A model generated the notes under the pieces. It was given only the letters and a program-made list of their open reading frames with translations. It had not been told where the DNA came from and searched no databases. DNA of 64,000 bases from contig NZ_CP143867.1 of the NCBI RefSeq assembly GCF_036416795.1, positions 1,612,001 to 1,676,000 of the forward strand, written 5' to 3'. The DNA is from Bacteroides sp. MSB163. GTDB taxonomy: Bacteria; Bacteroidota; Bacteroidia; Bacteroidales; Bacteroidaceae. Both the position numbers and the translations under genes were made by a program. Position 1 is the first letter of the stretch. The number at the start of each line of letters is the position of its first letter. Below, one piece after another: positions 25,725-35,435 of this stretch.

Positions 25725-27350
25725 ATGAAAAAGATGATGTTAGCATGGTTGACTGTTGCTTCATTACTGATGGGGTGTACCGGTTCGGAGACGTCGGTGA
25801 AGGGGATGTATCGTAATCCTGTAATTTATGCTGATGTACCGGATATGTCCGTTACGCGTGCAGGAGAGTACTATTATATGATAAGTACCACCATGCATTT
25901 GATGCCCGGCGGACCTGTTATGAGGTCAAAAGACTTGGTGAATTGGGAAACAGTGAGCTATGTCTTTGATAAGCTGACTGATAACTCAAAGTATGATTTG
26001 ATTGGTGGAACTGTTTATGGACGCGGACAATGGGCATCTTCTATACGCTATCATAATGGGAAATTCTATGTATTGTTCTCACCAAACGATGTGCCCTATC
26101 GGTCGTATATATTCACGGCGGAAGATCCGGCAGGGAAGTGGGAACTATTGTCAAGAACACAGCATTTTCATGATGCCTCTTTGTTTTTTGATGATGACGG
26201 CCGAGTATATGTATTCTATGGAACCGGTGAGCTGAAGGAGTTAAAGAGTGACTTGTCGGATGTGAAACCCGATGGAGTCAGTATGAAGATTTTTGAACGG
26301 GATGCTGATGAACAGGGCTTGCTGGAAGGAAGCCAGGTTGTGAAACATAACGGAAAGTATTATTTGCTGATGATTTCCATGGATTGGAGTATCCCCGGTC
26401 GGGTACGCAGGGAAGTATGTTATCGTGCAGACAAGATAACAGGTCCTTATGAGAAGAAGGTTATCCTGGAGCATGATTTTGATGGTTATGGAGGAGTAGG
26501 TCAAGGTTGTATTATTGACTCGGAAGAAGGAGACTGGTATGGGGTTATTTTTCAAGACCGCGGAGGAATAGGCCGTGTACCTACTCTTATGCCCTGCCGT
26601 TGGGTAGACGGATGGCCGATGCTGGGAGATGAAAATGGACATGTGCCTTTGACGATGGAAAAAGAGATATATCCGACTAAAAATACCAAAGGAATACTTG
26701 GAAGTGATGATTTCAATGGAGAGAAACTTTCACTCTATTGGCAATGGAATCACAATCCGGTGGATGATAAGTGGTCGCTCACAGAACGGCCGGGATATTT
26801 ACGTTTAGAAACCAGTCGGGTAGTTGATAATCTGTATCTTGCTCCGAATACAATTACGCAGCGTATGGAAGGACCGAAATGTAAGGCTACTGTCTCGCTT
26901 GATATTTCGAATATGAAGGATGGCGATGTGGCAGGTTTTAGTGCATTCAATGGACATTCCGGACTTTTGTCTGTGGTGAAGGAGGGAGATGCAAAACGAC
27001 TTGTGATGTCTACCAATGTAGTCAACTTTGATAATACTCCTAATAAAGCTATCGCAAGTGTGGATGTAGAGGAAAAGGAACAGGTAGAACTTAATCAGAA
27101 TATCATTTATTTGCGTATAGAAGGTGATTTTACTCCGAAGCGGGATATTGCTACTTTCTATTACAGCCTGGACAATAAGGAATGGAAGAAGATTGGAACG
27201 GATTTCAAAATGCGTTTTGATTATACAAAACTGTTTATGGGAAATAAGTTTGCCATCTTTAACTATGCAACAAAATCGTTGGGAGGTTATGTCGACGTTG
27301 ATTACTTTGACTACGAGAGGGCCAATGATAGGGTGACTATTAATAAATAA
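25725..27350 (+). CDS. GH43 lipoprotein, subfamily-12-like alpha-L-arabinofuranosidase
   Basis: 541 residues, lipobox LLMGC (Cys 18). The blade-one motif NPVIYADVPDMSV followed by YYYMISTTMHLMPGGPV is very like the GH43_12 arabinofuranosidases of Bacteroides xyloglucan loci. Other catalytic regions are HDASLFFDDDGRVYV (pKa-tuning Asp) and LLEGSQVVKHNGKYYL (acid Glu). Residues from about 325 form a concanavalin-type GH43 C2 domain (FNGEKLSLYWQWNHNP). Expected to remove L-arabinofuranose at the cell surface or in the periplasm. It lies 39 bp after GH31, and the next ATG follows 13 bp after its stop. Confidence 0.9.
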   Translation: MKKMMLAWLTVASLLMGCTGSETSVKGMYRNPVIYADVPDMSVTRAGEYYYMISTTMHLMPGGPVMRSKDLVNWETVSYVFDKLTDNSKYDLIGGTVYGRGQWASSIRYHNGKFYVLFSPNDVPYRSYIFTAEDPAGKWELLSRTQHFHDASLFFDDDGRVYVFYGTGELKELKSDLSDVKPDGVSMKIFERDADEQGLLEGSQVVKHNGKYYLLMISMDWSIPGRVRREVCYRADKITGPYEKKVILEHDFDGYGGVGQGCIIDSEEGDWYGVIFQDRGGIGRVPTLMPCRWVDGWPMLGDENGHVPLTMEKEIYPTKNTKGILGSDDFNGEKLSLYWQWNHNPVDDKWSLTERPGYLRLETSRVVDNLYLAPNTITQRMEGPKCKATVSLDISNMKDGDVAGFSAFNGHSGLLSVVKEGDAKRLVMSTNVVNFDNTPNKAIASVDVEEKEQVELNQNIIYLRIEGDFTPKRDIATFYYSLDNKEWKKIGTDFKMRFDYTKLFMGNKFAIFNYATKSLGGYVDVDYFDYERANDRVTINK

Positions 27351-27363
27351 TATCTTGATATTC

Positions 27364-29307
27364 ATGAAACACTACTTTTTAGTTATAGCAGCATTATTGA
27401 TTTGCAGTGCAATAAAAGCAGAAGAGAAAGAAATTACAAGTCCCGATGGGAAAATATTGGTAACCATCTCTGATAAAAATGGGCAACCTTCGTATAGCAT
27501 CAGCTATAATGGTATTCCTTTCATTAACCCTTCTCCTTTGGGGCTTATTACTAATGTCGGTGATTTTTCCCGTGAAATGTCTTTGGGACAGAATGTCCGT
27601 TCAAACAAGATTGACGAGACCTATACATTGCCTAATATAAAGCAGAGCAATGTGCATTATGTGGCAACAGAAGCTGTATGCCAGTTTAGTCAACAAGGTA
27701 AGGCTATTTATGATGTCATATTTCGTGTAAGTGACCGGGATGTAGCTTTCAGATATAAAATGTATCCTCAAAAGAATACTTTGTCCTGCGTTGTGAAAGA
27801 GGAGGTGACCGGCTTTGTGCTTCCTGAAGGAAGTACGACTTTCCTGTGCCCGCAAAGCAAACCTATGGGAGGATTTGCCCGCACTTCGCCCAGTTACGAG
27901 ACTCCTTATAAAGCAGATGACTCCATGGGCAAAAATGGATGGGGTGAAGGTTATACTTTTCCTTGCCTGTTCCGTAATGGTGATAAGGGATGGATACTTA
28001 TTTCGGAAACGGGTGTAGATAGCAAATATTGTGGAAGTCGTTTACTGGGACATGAAAATGGCTTGTATACAATCGGTTTTCCTCAAGAGGGTGAAATGAA
28101 TGGAAATGGTACAACTGCACCCGGACTTGCCCTGCCAGGAGAAACGCCTTGGAGAACGATCACTTTGGGTGAAACTTTAGCTCCGATTGTTGAAACAACA
28201 GTTTCCTTTGATGTTGTAAAGCCACTGTATGCAGCATCCGGAAAATATGAATACGGCAGAGGTTCCTGGAGTTGGATTATCGGTATGGATGGAAGTACGA
28301 AGTATGAAGAGCAGTTGCGCTACATTGATTTCTCTGCGGCAATGGGGTATCAGTCTGTATTGGTAGATGCATTGTGGGATACGCAGATTGGATATGATAA
28401 GATTGAGAAGTTGGCTAAATATGGAGCGCAGAAAGGGGTAGGTCTCTATCTGTGGTATAATTCTAATGGATATTGGAATGATGCCCCACAATCACCGCGT
28501 GGTATCATGGACAATGCGATAGCCCGACGCAAGGAGATGAAATGGATGCAAAGCATTGGAATACGCGGTATAAAGGTTGACTTCTTTGGTGGTGATAAGC
28601 AAGTTACCATGCAGCTGTATGAAGATATTCTTGCTGATGCCAATGAGTATGGGTTACTGGTGATTTTCCACGGGTGTACTTTGCCTCGCGGTTGGGAACG
28701 TATGTATCCTAACTTTGCGTCGAGTGAAGCCGTATTGGCCAGTGAGAACCTGCATTTCTCTCAGGGGAGTTGTGACAATGAGGCTTTCAATGCCTGTCTG
28801 CATCCATTTATTCGTAATACGGTGGGTAGCATGGACTTTGGCGGCAGTGCACTGAATAAATATTATAATTCGGATAATGCTCCGCGCGGCAGCCGGCGTA
28901 TGACTTCTGATGTGTTTGCTTTGGCTACTGCGGTATTGTTCCAAAGTCCGGTACAACATTTTGCCTTGGCTCCGAACAATCTGACAGATGCTCCGGAATG
29001 GGCGATAGGCTTCATGAAAGAAGTCCCCACTACGTGGGATGAAGTACGTTTTATTGATGGCTATCCCGGTAAATATGTAGTTATGGCGCGCAGGCATGGA
29101 GATAAATGGTATATTGCAGGAGTTAATGCGCAGAAAGAGACCGTAAAGTTGAAGATTGCCTTACCGATGTTTATGCCTGGTGATCAAGTGAGGGTATTTA
29201 CTGATAATGAAGAATTGCAAGGAAATGTAAAACAAATAAAGGTAAATAAGAAACAGGAATTACAATTGGCAATGCCTTGTAATGGTGGAATATTAATTGT
29301 AGAATAA
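27364..29307 (+). CDS. GH97 retaining-type alpha-galactosidase (second retaining copy)
   Basis: 647 residues from ATG 27364; a TTG at 27355 is a less likely start. The signal peptide ends AIKAEE. The active site follows the retaining pattern: GIKVDFFGGD (Asp 406) and FASSEAVLASE (Glu 455), with FHGCTLPRGWERMYPN between them. It differs from the copy at 18111 in the loop after the Glu (ENLHFSQGSCDNEAFN), so substrate preference may differ. It is part of the eight-gene operon and is likely an exo-acting alpha-galactosidase. L-sugar or arabinopyranoside activity cannot be excluded. Confidence 0.88.
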   Translation: MKHYFLVIAALLICSAIKAEEKEITSPDGKILVTISDKNGQPSYSISYNGIPFINPSPLGLITNVGDFSREMSLGQNVRSNKIDETYTLPNIKQSNVHYVATEAVCQFSQQGKAIYDVIFRVSDRDVAFRYKMYPQKNTLSCVVKEEVTGFVLPEGSTTFLCPQSKPMGGFARTSPSYETPYKADDSMGKNGWGEGYTFPCLFRNGDKGWILISETGVDSKYCGSRLLGHENGLYTIGFPQEGEMNGNGTTAPGLALPGETPWRTITLGETLAPIVETTVSFDVVKPLYAASGKYEYGRGSWSWIIGMDGSTKYEEQLRYIDFSAAMGYQSVLVDALWDTQIGYDKIEKLAKYGAQKGVGLYLWYNSNGYWNDAPQSPRGIMDNAIARRKEMKWMQSIGIRGIKVDFFGGDKQVTMQLYEDILADANEYGLLVIFHGCTLPRGWERMYPNFASSEAVLASENLHFSQGSCDNEAFNACLHPFIRNTVGSMDFGGSALNKYYNSDNAPRGSRRMTSDVFALATAVLFQSPVQHFALAPNNLTDAPEWAIGFMKEVPTTWDEVRFIDGYPGKYVVMARRHGDKWYIAGVNAQKETVKLKIALPMFMPGDQVRVFTDNEELQGNVKQIKVNKKQELQLAMPCNGGILIVE

Positions 29308-29325
29308 TCAAACTAAAAAAGCAAT

Positions 29326-30687
29326 ATGGATAAAATGAAATCTTTATTCTTTTCATCGCTATTGGTGGTGGTAAGTACTTCGGGATTGGCACAAAATCCA
29401 ATCATTCAGACAAATTATACGGCTGATCCGGCTCCAATGGTATATAATGATAAAGTATATCTTTATACTACCCATGATGAGGATAATTCTACCTGGTTTA
29501 CGATGAACGACTGGCGATTGTATACGACCAGTGATATGGTGAACTGGACGGATCATGGCGCTGTGTTATCATATACTGATTTTAGTTGGGCAAAAGGGGA
29601 TGCATGGGCTCCGCAATGCATTGAGAGAGATGGTAAGTTTTATATGTATGTACCCATGATTTCGAATATAAACAATAGAGGTGCAATTGGCGTGGCGGTA
29701 GCTGACAGTCCTTACGGCCCTTTCTATGATCCGCTTGGGAAACCACTGGTTCAGAGTGAATGGGGAGACATTGATCCGACTGTTTTTATTGATGATGACG
29801 GACAGGCTTATTTATATTGGGGAAACCCTAATCTGTATTATGTGAAGTTGAATGAAGATATGATTTCTTATAGTGGGGATATTGTACGTGTACCTTTGGT
29901 AGCAGAATCGTTTGGTAAACGCGAAGGAGATGCCCAGAGAGCCACTCTGTATGAAGAAGGTCCCTGGCTTTATAAGCGGGATAAGAAGTATTATTTATTC
30001 TGGCCGGGAGGTCCGCTGCCCGAGCATATCGGATATTCAACCAGCGATACTCCTACAGGCCCGTGGAAATACGGTGGAGTAGTGATGCCTGCCGGTGGCG
30101 GAGCGTTTACCATCCATCCGGGAGTTATTGATTTCAAGGGTAAAACTTACTTTTTCTATCATAACGGACAGTTACCCGGAGGCGGTGGATTCAACCGTTC
30201 GGTATGTGTTGAAGAACTTAAATTCAACAAAGATGGTTCTATTCCTCAACTGAAGATGACAGAGGGTATTACAAAAGGGATTACGACACTGAATCCGTAT
30301 GTAAAAACGGAAGCGGAGACTATCGCTTTTTCCGAAGGGTTCAAATCTTTCAAGAACAATCAGGTGGGTGTTTTTGTGACGGCAATGAAGGACGGCAGCT
30401 ATATCAGGGTTCGTGACGTGGACTTTGGAACAAACGGTGCAACGAAGTTCACTGCCAGACTCGGTACGACACACAATGACCCCGTGCGGCTTGAAGTGCG
30501 TCTGGGTGGTGTGGACGGAGAATTGGTGGGAACCATTAAAGTGCCCCGCACAGGTGGCAGTGACCGTTGGGATTTACGAACCATCGATATCTCGAAAGTG
30601 ACCGGAGTACATGATCTTTATTTTGTGGTAAAAGGAAGGCCTGCTACCAATCTTATGTATTTTGATTATTGGATGTTCTCTAAATAA
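29326..30687 (+). CDS. GH43-CBM6 arabinofuranosidase/xylosidase
   Basis: 453 residues with a signal peptide ending SGLAQ; the ATG at 29335 is an alternative start. The GH43 propeller spans about residues 22-320: YTADPAPMVYNDKVYLY (base Asp), GDIDPTVFIDDDGQAYLY (pKa modulator) and YEEGPWLYKRDKKYYL (acid Glu). Residues from about 325 (VKTEAETIAFSEGFK) form a CBM6 module. The domain pair is strikingly similar to the C-terminal half of the protein at 36537, including near-identical entry segments, which points to duplication within the operon. Expected substrate is arabinofuranosyl or xylosyl decorations. Confidence 0.9.
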   Translation: MDKMKSLFFSSLLVVVSTSGLAQNPIIQTNYTADPAPMVYNDKVYLYTTHDEDNSTWFTMNDWRLYTTSDMVNWTDHGAVLSYTDFSWAKGDAWAPQCIERDGKFYMYVPMISNINNRGAIGVAVADSPYGPFYDPLGKPLVQSEWGDIDPTVFIDDDGQAYLYWGNPNLYYVKLNEDMISYSGDIVRVPLVAESFGKREGDAQRATLYEEGPWLYKRDKKYYLFWPGGPLPEHIGYSTSDTPTGPWKYGGVVMPAGGGAFTIHPGVIDFKGKTYFFYHNGQLPGGGGFNRSVCVEELKFNKDGSIPQLKMTEGITKGITTLNPYVKTEAETIAFSEGFKSFKNNQVGVFVTAMKDGSYIRVRDVDFGTNGATKFTARLGTTHNDPVRLEVRLGGVDGELVGTIKVPRTGGSDRWDLRTIDISKVTGVHDLYFVVKGRPATNLMYFDYWMFSK

Positions 30688-30702
30688 CTTGTACTAAATA
30701 CT

Positions 30703-33324
30703 ATGAGGAATAAAAGAAAGTATATCAGAACAACAGGAATCATCCTGTTGTTCTGTGTTGCTTTGTTGAATACGGCATGTGCTTCAAAGCAAAAAGAGAA
30801 AGTCGTTCTTGAACTGAAACAGGGATTACTTTCGCTGATACCATTAAATCAGAATGCTGTCCGGGTACAGTTTTCCCAACCGGGTTCGGCGCCTATGGAA
30901 GAGCTTATCTATACAGAAAAACTTCCTGTTCCTGAATATGAAGTTACAGAAGATAAGCAATCGCTGGTTTTATCTCTGGATGGAATTTCTGTGGAATTCG
31001 ACAAAGGTACGGAAGTCTTGACTTTTAAAGATGCGAATAAGCGTATCATTCTCCAAGAGAAAGTTGGCGGGCGTTTCATGAAGGTTTCTTCTGTACAGAA
31101 TGAGCCTACCTATCAGGTGGAACAGCGTTTTGTTTCTCCGAAAGATGAATACATATATGGTACAGGGCAGTTTCAGGACGGTTATCTGAATATCCGGGGA
31201 TTGACACGGCGTTTGACGCAGGTGAATACGCAGATTTCTATTCCTTTTATTCTTTCAAGTAAAGGCTATGGGCTGCTGTGGAACAACTATGGATTGACGG
31301 ATTTCAATCCGGCAGATAAATCTGTCGAGTTGACTCCTGCCAATGCTAGTGGAGAGGCTGTTACGGTAAATACCACCGGTACGAGTGGAAATGTAAGGGA
31401 AACCAGACAAACCTATTCGTTTACAGCTTCGGTGGAAGTACCTCGTTCCGGTAGTTATTCTTTGTTGTTGGATGTGGGACAGCGAATGGCACGGAAGTAT
31501 TATCTGGCTATCGATGGACAAAAGATTGTGGATGTCAATAATTTATGGTTGCCTCCCACTACTTCTGCCATTGTGGAGCTGACAGCCGGCAAGCACGATA
31601 TAGAAGTGCAAGGTGAGCGCAATGATAAGCCTGTGTTGTATTGGCGTCCTGTTTCGGAAGAGACTGTATTTCGTTCTCCGGTTGCCCAAATGTTGGATTA
31701 TACGGTTTTTGCCGGTAACGGAGATGAAGTAATCGCCAGCTATCGGGAACTAACCGGACCTGCCCCCATGATGCCTTTGTGGAGTCTGGGATATATACAT
31801 TGCCGGGAGCGTTATAATACTCAGGCGGAATTGCTGGAGAATGCCCGTGAATTCCGGGAACGGAAATTGCCTATCGATATGATTGTACAGGACTGGCAAT
31901 ATTGGGGAAAATATGGCTGGAATGCCATGAAGTTTGATGAAGACAGATATCCTGATCCGGGAAGTATGTTGAAGGAACTCCATGAGATGGATATGCGTTT
32001 GATGATTTCTGTATGGTCTAAAATTGATGCTCAGTCCGAAGTGGGGAAACAAGCCAAGGAAAAGGGATATTACATACCGGGCAGTGATTGGATTGACTTT
32101 TTCAATCCGGATGCGGTGGCTTTCTATTGGCAGAATTTCCGTACCGGATTATTGAAATATGGTATTGATGCCTGGTGGCAGGATGCCACCGAACCGGAGA
32201 ATGATGATTTGCAGAACCGCCGCATCAATCGTGAACAAACTCCGGGAGAGGTTTACCGGAATGTATATCCGATGTATGTCAGCAAGACAATCTATGAAGG
32301 TTTACGTCAGGATGATCCTGACAGGCGAGCTATGATTTTTACTCGCAGTGGATTTTCAGGAATGCAACGTTATGCAGCCGCCACGTGGTCGGGAGACGTA
32401 GGACATGACTGGGAAACCTTACGCCGGCAAATCGTAGGGGGATTGGGGCAGATGGCGACAGGGCTGCCTTGGTGGACTTATGATGCAGGCGGGTTCTTCC
32501 GTCCGGGCGACCAATATACAAATACCGGATACCATGAACAGTTGATCCGCTGGATACAGGCAGGAACATTTTTCCCATTGATGCGTGTGCATGGCTATAT
32601 GAGTAATACCGAGCCGTGGCGATATGGAGAAAAGGTGGAACATATCATTGCCCGGTATCTGGATTTACGTTATAGGCTTCTTCCTTATATCTATTCACAA
32701 AATGCTGCGGTTTCATTCAAAGGTTCTACTTTGATGCGTCCGTTGGTGATGGACTTCCCTGAAGACCGTTTTGCACTGGAACAAAACTATCAGTTCATGT
32801 TCGGACCTTCTATACTGGTGGCTCCGGTGGTAGAAAGCGGCGTTAACCGGATGAAGGTTTATCTTCCGGAATGTCAGGCCGGCTGGGTAGATTTCTGGAA
32901 TGGTACACCTCATAAGGGAGGCATATTTACAGATGTAAATGTGGATCTTATGAAGACTCCTTTGTTTGTGAAAGCGGGTTCCATTTTGCCGTTAGGACCT
33001 CAGAAACAGTATGCATCGGAGGAGACGGAACAACCGTGGGAAATCCGTATTTATCCGGGGGCTGATGGCTCTTATTCTGTTTATGAAGACGAAGGAATCA
33101 ATTACAATTATGAGAAAGGCCGGTTCAGCACGTTTAACCTGAAGTGGAGTGATTCGGATAAGACCCTTACTATCAGTGACAGAAAAGGTTCGTTCGCGGG
33201 AATGAAGGAAAGAATGGACTTCAATATTGTAATTGTAACGCCGGAGTCAGGCACTGGAATTTATCAGTCAAAAGTAAATAAGAGCGTTATCTATGAGGGA
33301 AAATCAATCGTGATATCACTATAG
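30703..33324 (+). CDS. GH31 alpha-xylosidase-like lipoprotein with PA14 insertion
   Basis: 873 residues. The hydrophobic N-terminus ends LNTACAS, a lipobox-like site. A PA14-like module is inserted at about residues 222-316 (TYSFTASVEVPRSGSYSLLL), between the N-terminal sandwich and the barrel, as in Bacteroides xyloglucan alpha-xylosidases. Catalytic motifs are DAWWQDATEPEND (nucleophile Asp 494), WSGDVGHDWETLRRQI and DAGGFFRPGDQY. The PA14 module in related enzymes helps bind long substrates, so this protein likely acts on oligosaccharides with alpha-xylose at the non-reducing end. It sits mid-operon and shares the same C-terminal domains as the first GH31. Confidence 0.9.
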   Translation: MRNKRKYIRTTGIILLFCVALLNTACASKQKEKVVLELKQGLLSLIPLNQNAVRVQFSQPGSAPMEELIYTEKLPVPEYEVTEDKQSLVLSLDGISVEFDKGTEVLTFKDANKRIILQEKVGGRFMKVSSVQNEPTYQVEQRFVSPKDEYIYGTGQFQDGYLNIRGLTRRLTQVNTQISIPFILSSKGYGLLWNNYGLTDFNPADKSVELTPANASGEAVTVNTTGTSGNVRETRQTYSFTASVEVPRSGSYSLLLDVGQRMARKYYLAIDGQKIVDVNNLWLPPTTSAIVELTAGKHDIEVQGERNDKPVLYWRPVSEETVFRSPVAQMLDYTVFAGNGDEVIASYRELTGPAPMMPLWSLGYIHCRERYNTQAELLENAREFRERKLPIDMIVQDWQYWGKYGWNAMKFDEDRYPDPGSMLKELHEMDMRLMISVWSKIDAQSEVGKQAKEKGYYIPGSDWIDFFNPDAVAFYWQNFRTGLLKYGIDAWWQDATEPENDDLQNRRINREQTPGEVYRNVYPMYVSKTIYEGLRQDDPDRRAMIFTRSGFSGMQRYAAATWSGDVGHDWETLRRQIVGGLGQMATGLPWWTYDAGGFFRPGDQYTNTGYHEQLIRWIQAGTFFPLMRVHGYMSNTEPWRYGEKVEHIIARYLDLRYRLLPYIYSQNAAVSFKGSTLMRPLVMDFPEDRFALEQNYQFMFGPSILVAPVVESGVNRMKVYLPECQAGWVDFWNGTPHKGGIFTDVNVDLMKTPLFVKAGSILPLGPQKQYASEETEQPWEIRIYPGADGSYSVYEDEGINYNYEKGRFSTFNLKWSDSDKTLTISDRKGSFAGMKERMDFNIVIVTPESGTGIYQSKVNKSVIYEGKSIVISL

Positions 33325-33361
33325 CGCTTACTTGAAACAATGATTTGAATTTTAAAAAGAC

Positions 33362-35395
33362 ATGAAGAATAATATGAAACCGCTATTGACCCTTGTAGGA
33401 TTTGCAATAGCCTCTATAATTACAGGATGTGGTCAGCCCCATACTGTATGGCTTGATGATTTGGATCTGACAGCTATGACTCAAGGTCATGGAGTAGCTA
33501 TGAAAAATAAATCGGTTGACGGTAAAACCCTGACAATCGGAGGACAAACGTTTGAACGTGGAGTGGGTACTCATTCTGTCAGCGAGATAGCAATTCAATT
33601 GGATGGCAAAGCCGTATCATTTACGGCTCAGGTAGGACTGGATGATGAGATCATCGAGCATAAGACATCCGCCGAATTTGTTGTAATAGGAGATGGAGCC
33701 AGGCTTTGGTCCAGTGGGATTGTAAAGGCGGGAGATGCGCCTAAATCATGTTCGGTTTCACTGGATGGAGTCAAAAGGCTTGAGCTGATAGTTGCTGACG
33801 GTGGTGACGGGCCTTACTATGACCATGCTGACTGGGCGGATGCAAAGATAATATCAAAAGGGAAGAAGAGTTTTCCTACACTTAAATTCATTGCTACGGA
33901 ACCTTATATACTGACTCCACCGGCTCCCGCAACGCCAAGAATTAATGGGGCCTCTGTGTTTGGAGTGCGTCCCGGTTCGCCATTCCAATATCAGGTAGCG
34001 GCCACAGGCGATCGTCCGATGGCATTTGTAGCGGAGGGATTACCGGCAGGACTGGAGATTCACCCGGAAACGGGTCTGATTACGGGTAAGCTAACCAAGG
34101 CCGGTACATTTGAAGTGGTTTTACAGGCGAAAAATGTGAAAGGAACGGCAGAAAGAAAACTTCGTATTGAGTGTGGTGACAGAATTGCGCTTACCCCGCC
34201 GATGGGATGGAACAGTTGGAACTGTTTCGGACACGAAGTCTCGGCTGAGAAAGTGAAACAAGCGGCAAGAGCTATGGTTGAAAGTGGTTTAGTGAATTAT
34301 GGCTGGACCTATATCAATATAGATGATTCATGGCAACATCACAGAGATCCCAACGACCGGACCAGAGGTGGACGGTTGCGTGACGATCAGGGTAATATCA
34401 TACCTAATGCCCAATTTCCTGATATGAAAGGGTTAACGGACTACATACATTCACTTGGACTGAAAGTGGGGATTTATTCTTCACCCGGTCCGTGGACTTG
34501 CGGAGGTTGCGTAGGCAGTTATGGTTATGAAAAGCAAGATGCCGATATGTATGGCAAATGGGGGCTTGATTATTTGAAATATGACTGGTGCAGTTACGGG
34601 GGAGTTCTTGACCGTGATTTAGATAAGGATCCTTACAGCGTGTCTTCCTTGGCGTTTCAAGGGGGAGGGGATTCAATTGCCGGTAGAAAGCCATTTAAGA
34701 TTATGGGGGACTATTTGCGTCAGCAGCCCAGAGACATTGTTTATAACCTGTGTCAGTATGGTATGGGGGATGTCTGGAAATGGGGAGATGCCGTTGGAGG
34801 CCAGTGCTGGCGTACGACTAACGATATCACCGATACTTGGGAAAGTGTGAAAGGTATCGCTCTTTCTCAGGACCGTGCAGCTGCATGGGCGAAACCCGGT
34901 AACTGGAATGATCCGGACATGCTGGTTTTAGGTGTTGTAGGTTGGGGAAATCCTCACCAAACCAAGCTCAAACCTGATGAACAGTATCTCCATTTCAGTC
35001 TTTGGAGTTTATTCTCCGCACCGCTTCTGATAGGTTGCGATTTGGAGAAAATGGATGATTTTACTCTGAGTCTGTTGACTAACAATGAGGTGATAGCTGT
35101 TAATCAGGATCCTTTGGGTAAACAAGCCACATGTGTGTATTCAATAGGGGAATTACGTATTTATGTGAAAGAACTTGAAGATGGCAGTAAGGCGGTTGGT
35201 TTCTGTAATTTCGACCGGGAAAAGGCTGATATCTCTTTCCGTGATTTTGATAAACTGAGTATTACGGGTAAACAAACTGTGCGTGACCTTTGGAGACAAA
35301 AGGATATAAGAACCTTGGATACAGGACGGAAGCCATTGTCTCTCAATGTTCCGGCTCATGGGGTACTTCTTTATAAATTTACACCGGTTCAATGA
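33362..35395 (+). CDS. GH27 alpha-galactosidase with NPCBM and Ig-like domains, lipoprotein
   Basis: 677 residues. The lipobox-like IITGC lies near residue 23. An NPCBM module (about 25-165; FERGVGTHSVSEIAIQLDGK) is followed by a putative Ig domain (about 193-275; LPAGLEIHPETGLITGKL) and a GH27 barrel from about 277 (LTPPMGWNSWNCFG). The nucleophile is Asp 408 in YLKYDWC and the acid/base Asp 519 in NWNDPDML. The closing beta domain is present (FCNFDREKADISF). GH27 enzymes are alpha-galactosidases or beta-L-arabinopyranosidases; the former is more likely but not settled. It lies 37 bp after GH31 in the same operon. Confidence 0.92.
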   Translation: MKNNMKPLLTLVGFAIASIITGCGQPHTVWLDDLDLTAMTQGHGVAMKNKSVDGKTLTIGGQTFERGVGTHSVSEIAIQLDGKAVSFTAQVGLDDEIIEHKTSAEFVVIGDGARLWSSGIVKAGDAPKSCSVSLDGVKRLELIVADGGDGPYYDHADWADAKIISKGKKSFPTLKFIATEPYILTPPAPATPRINGASVFGVRPGSPFQYQVAATGDRPMAFVAEGLPAGLEIHPETGLITGKLTKAGTFEVVLQAKNVKGTAERKLRIECGDRIALTPPMGWNSWNCFGHEVSAEKVKQAARAMVESGLVNYGWTYINIDDSWQHHRDPNDRTRGGRLRDDQGNIIPNAQFPDMKGLTDYIHSLGLKVGIYSSPGPWTCGGCVGSYGYEKQDADMYGKWGLDYLKYDWCSYGGVLDRDLDKDPYSVSSLAFQGGGDSIAGRKPFKIMGDYLRQQPRDIVYNLCQYGMGDVWKWGDAVGGQCWRTTNDITDTWESVKGIALSQDRAAAWAKPGNWNDPDMLVLGVVGWGNPHQTKLKPDEQYLHFSLWSLFSAPLLIGCDLEKMDDFTLSLLTNNEVIAVNQDPLGKQATCVYSIGELRIYVKELEDGSKAVGFCNFDREKADISFRDFDKLSITGKQTVRDLWRQKDIRTLDTGRKPLSLNVPAHGVLLYKFTPVQ

Positions 35396-35435
35396 AATAT
35401 AAAAAAATAGAATTACTTACTTAATTGTTTTTATC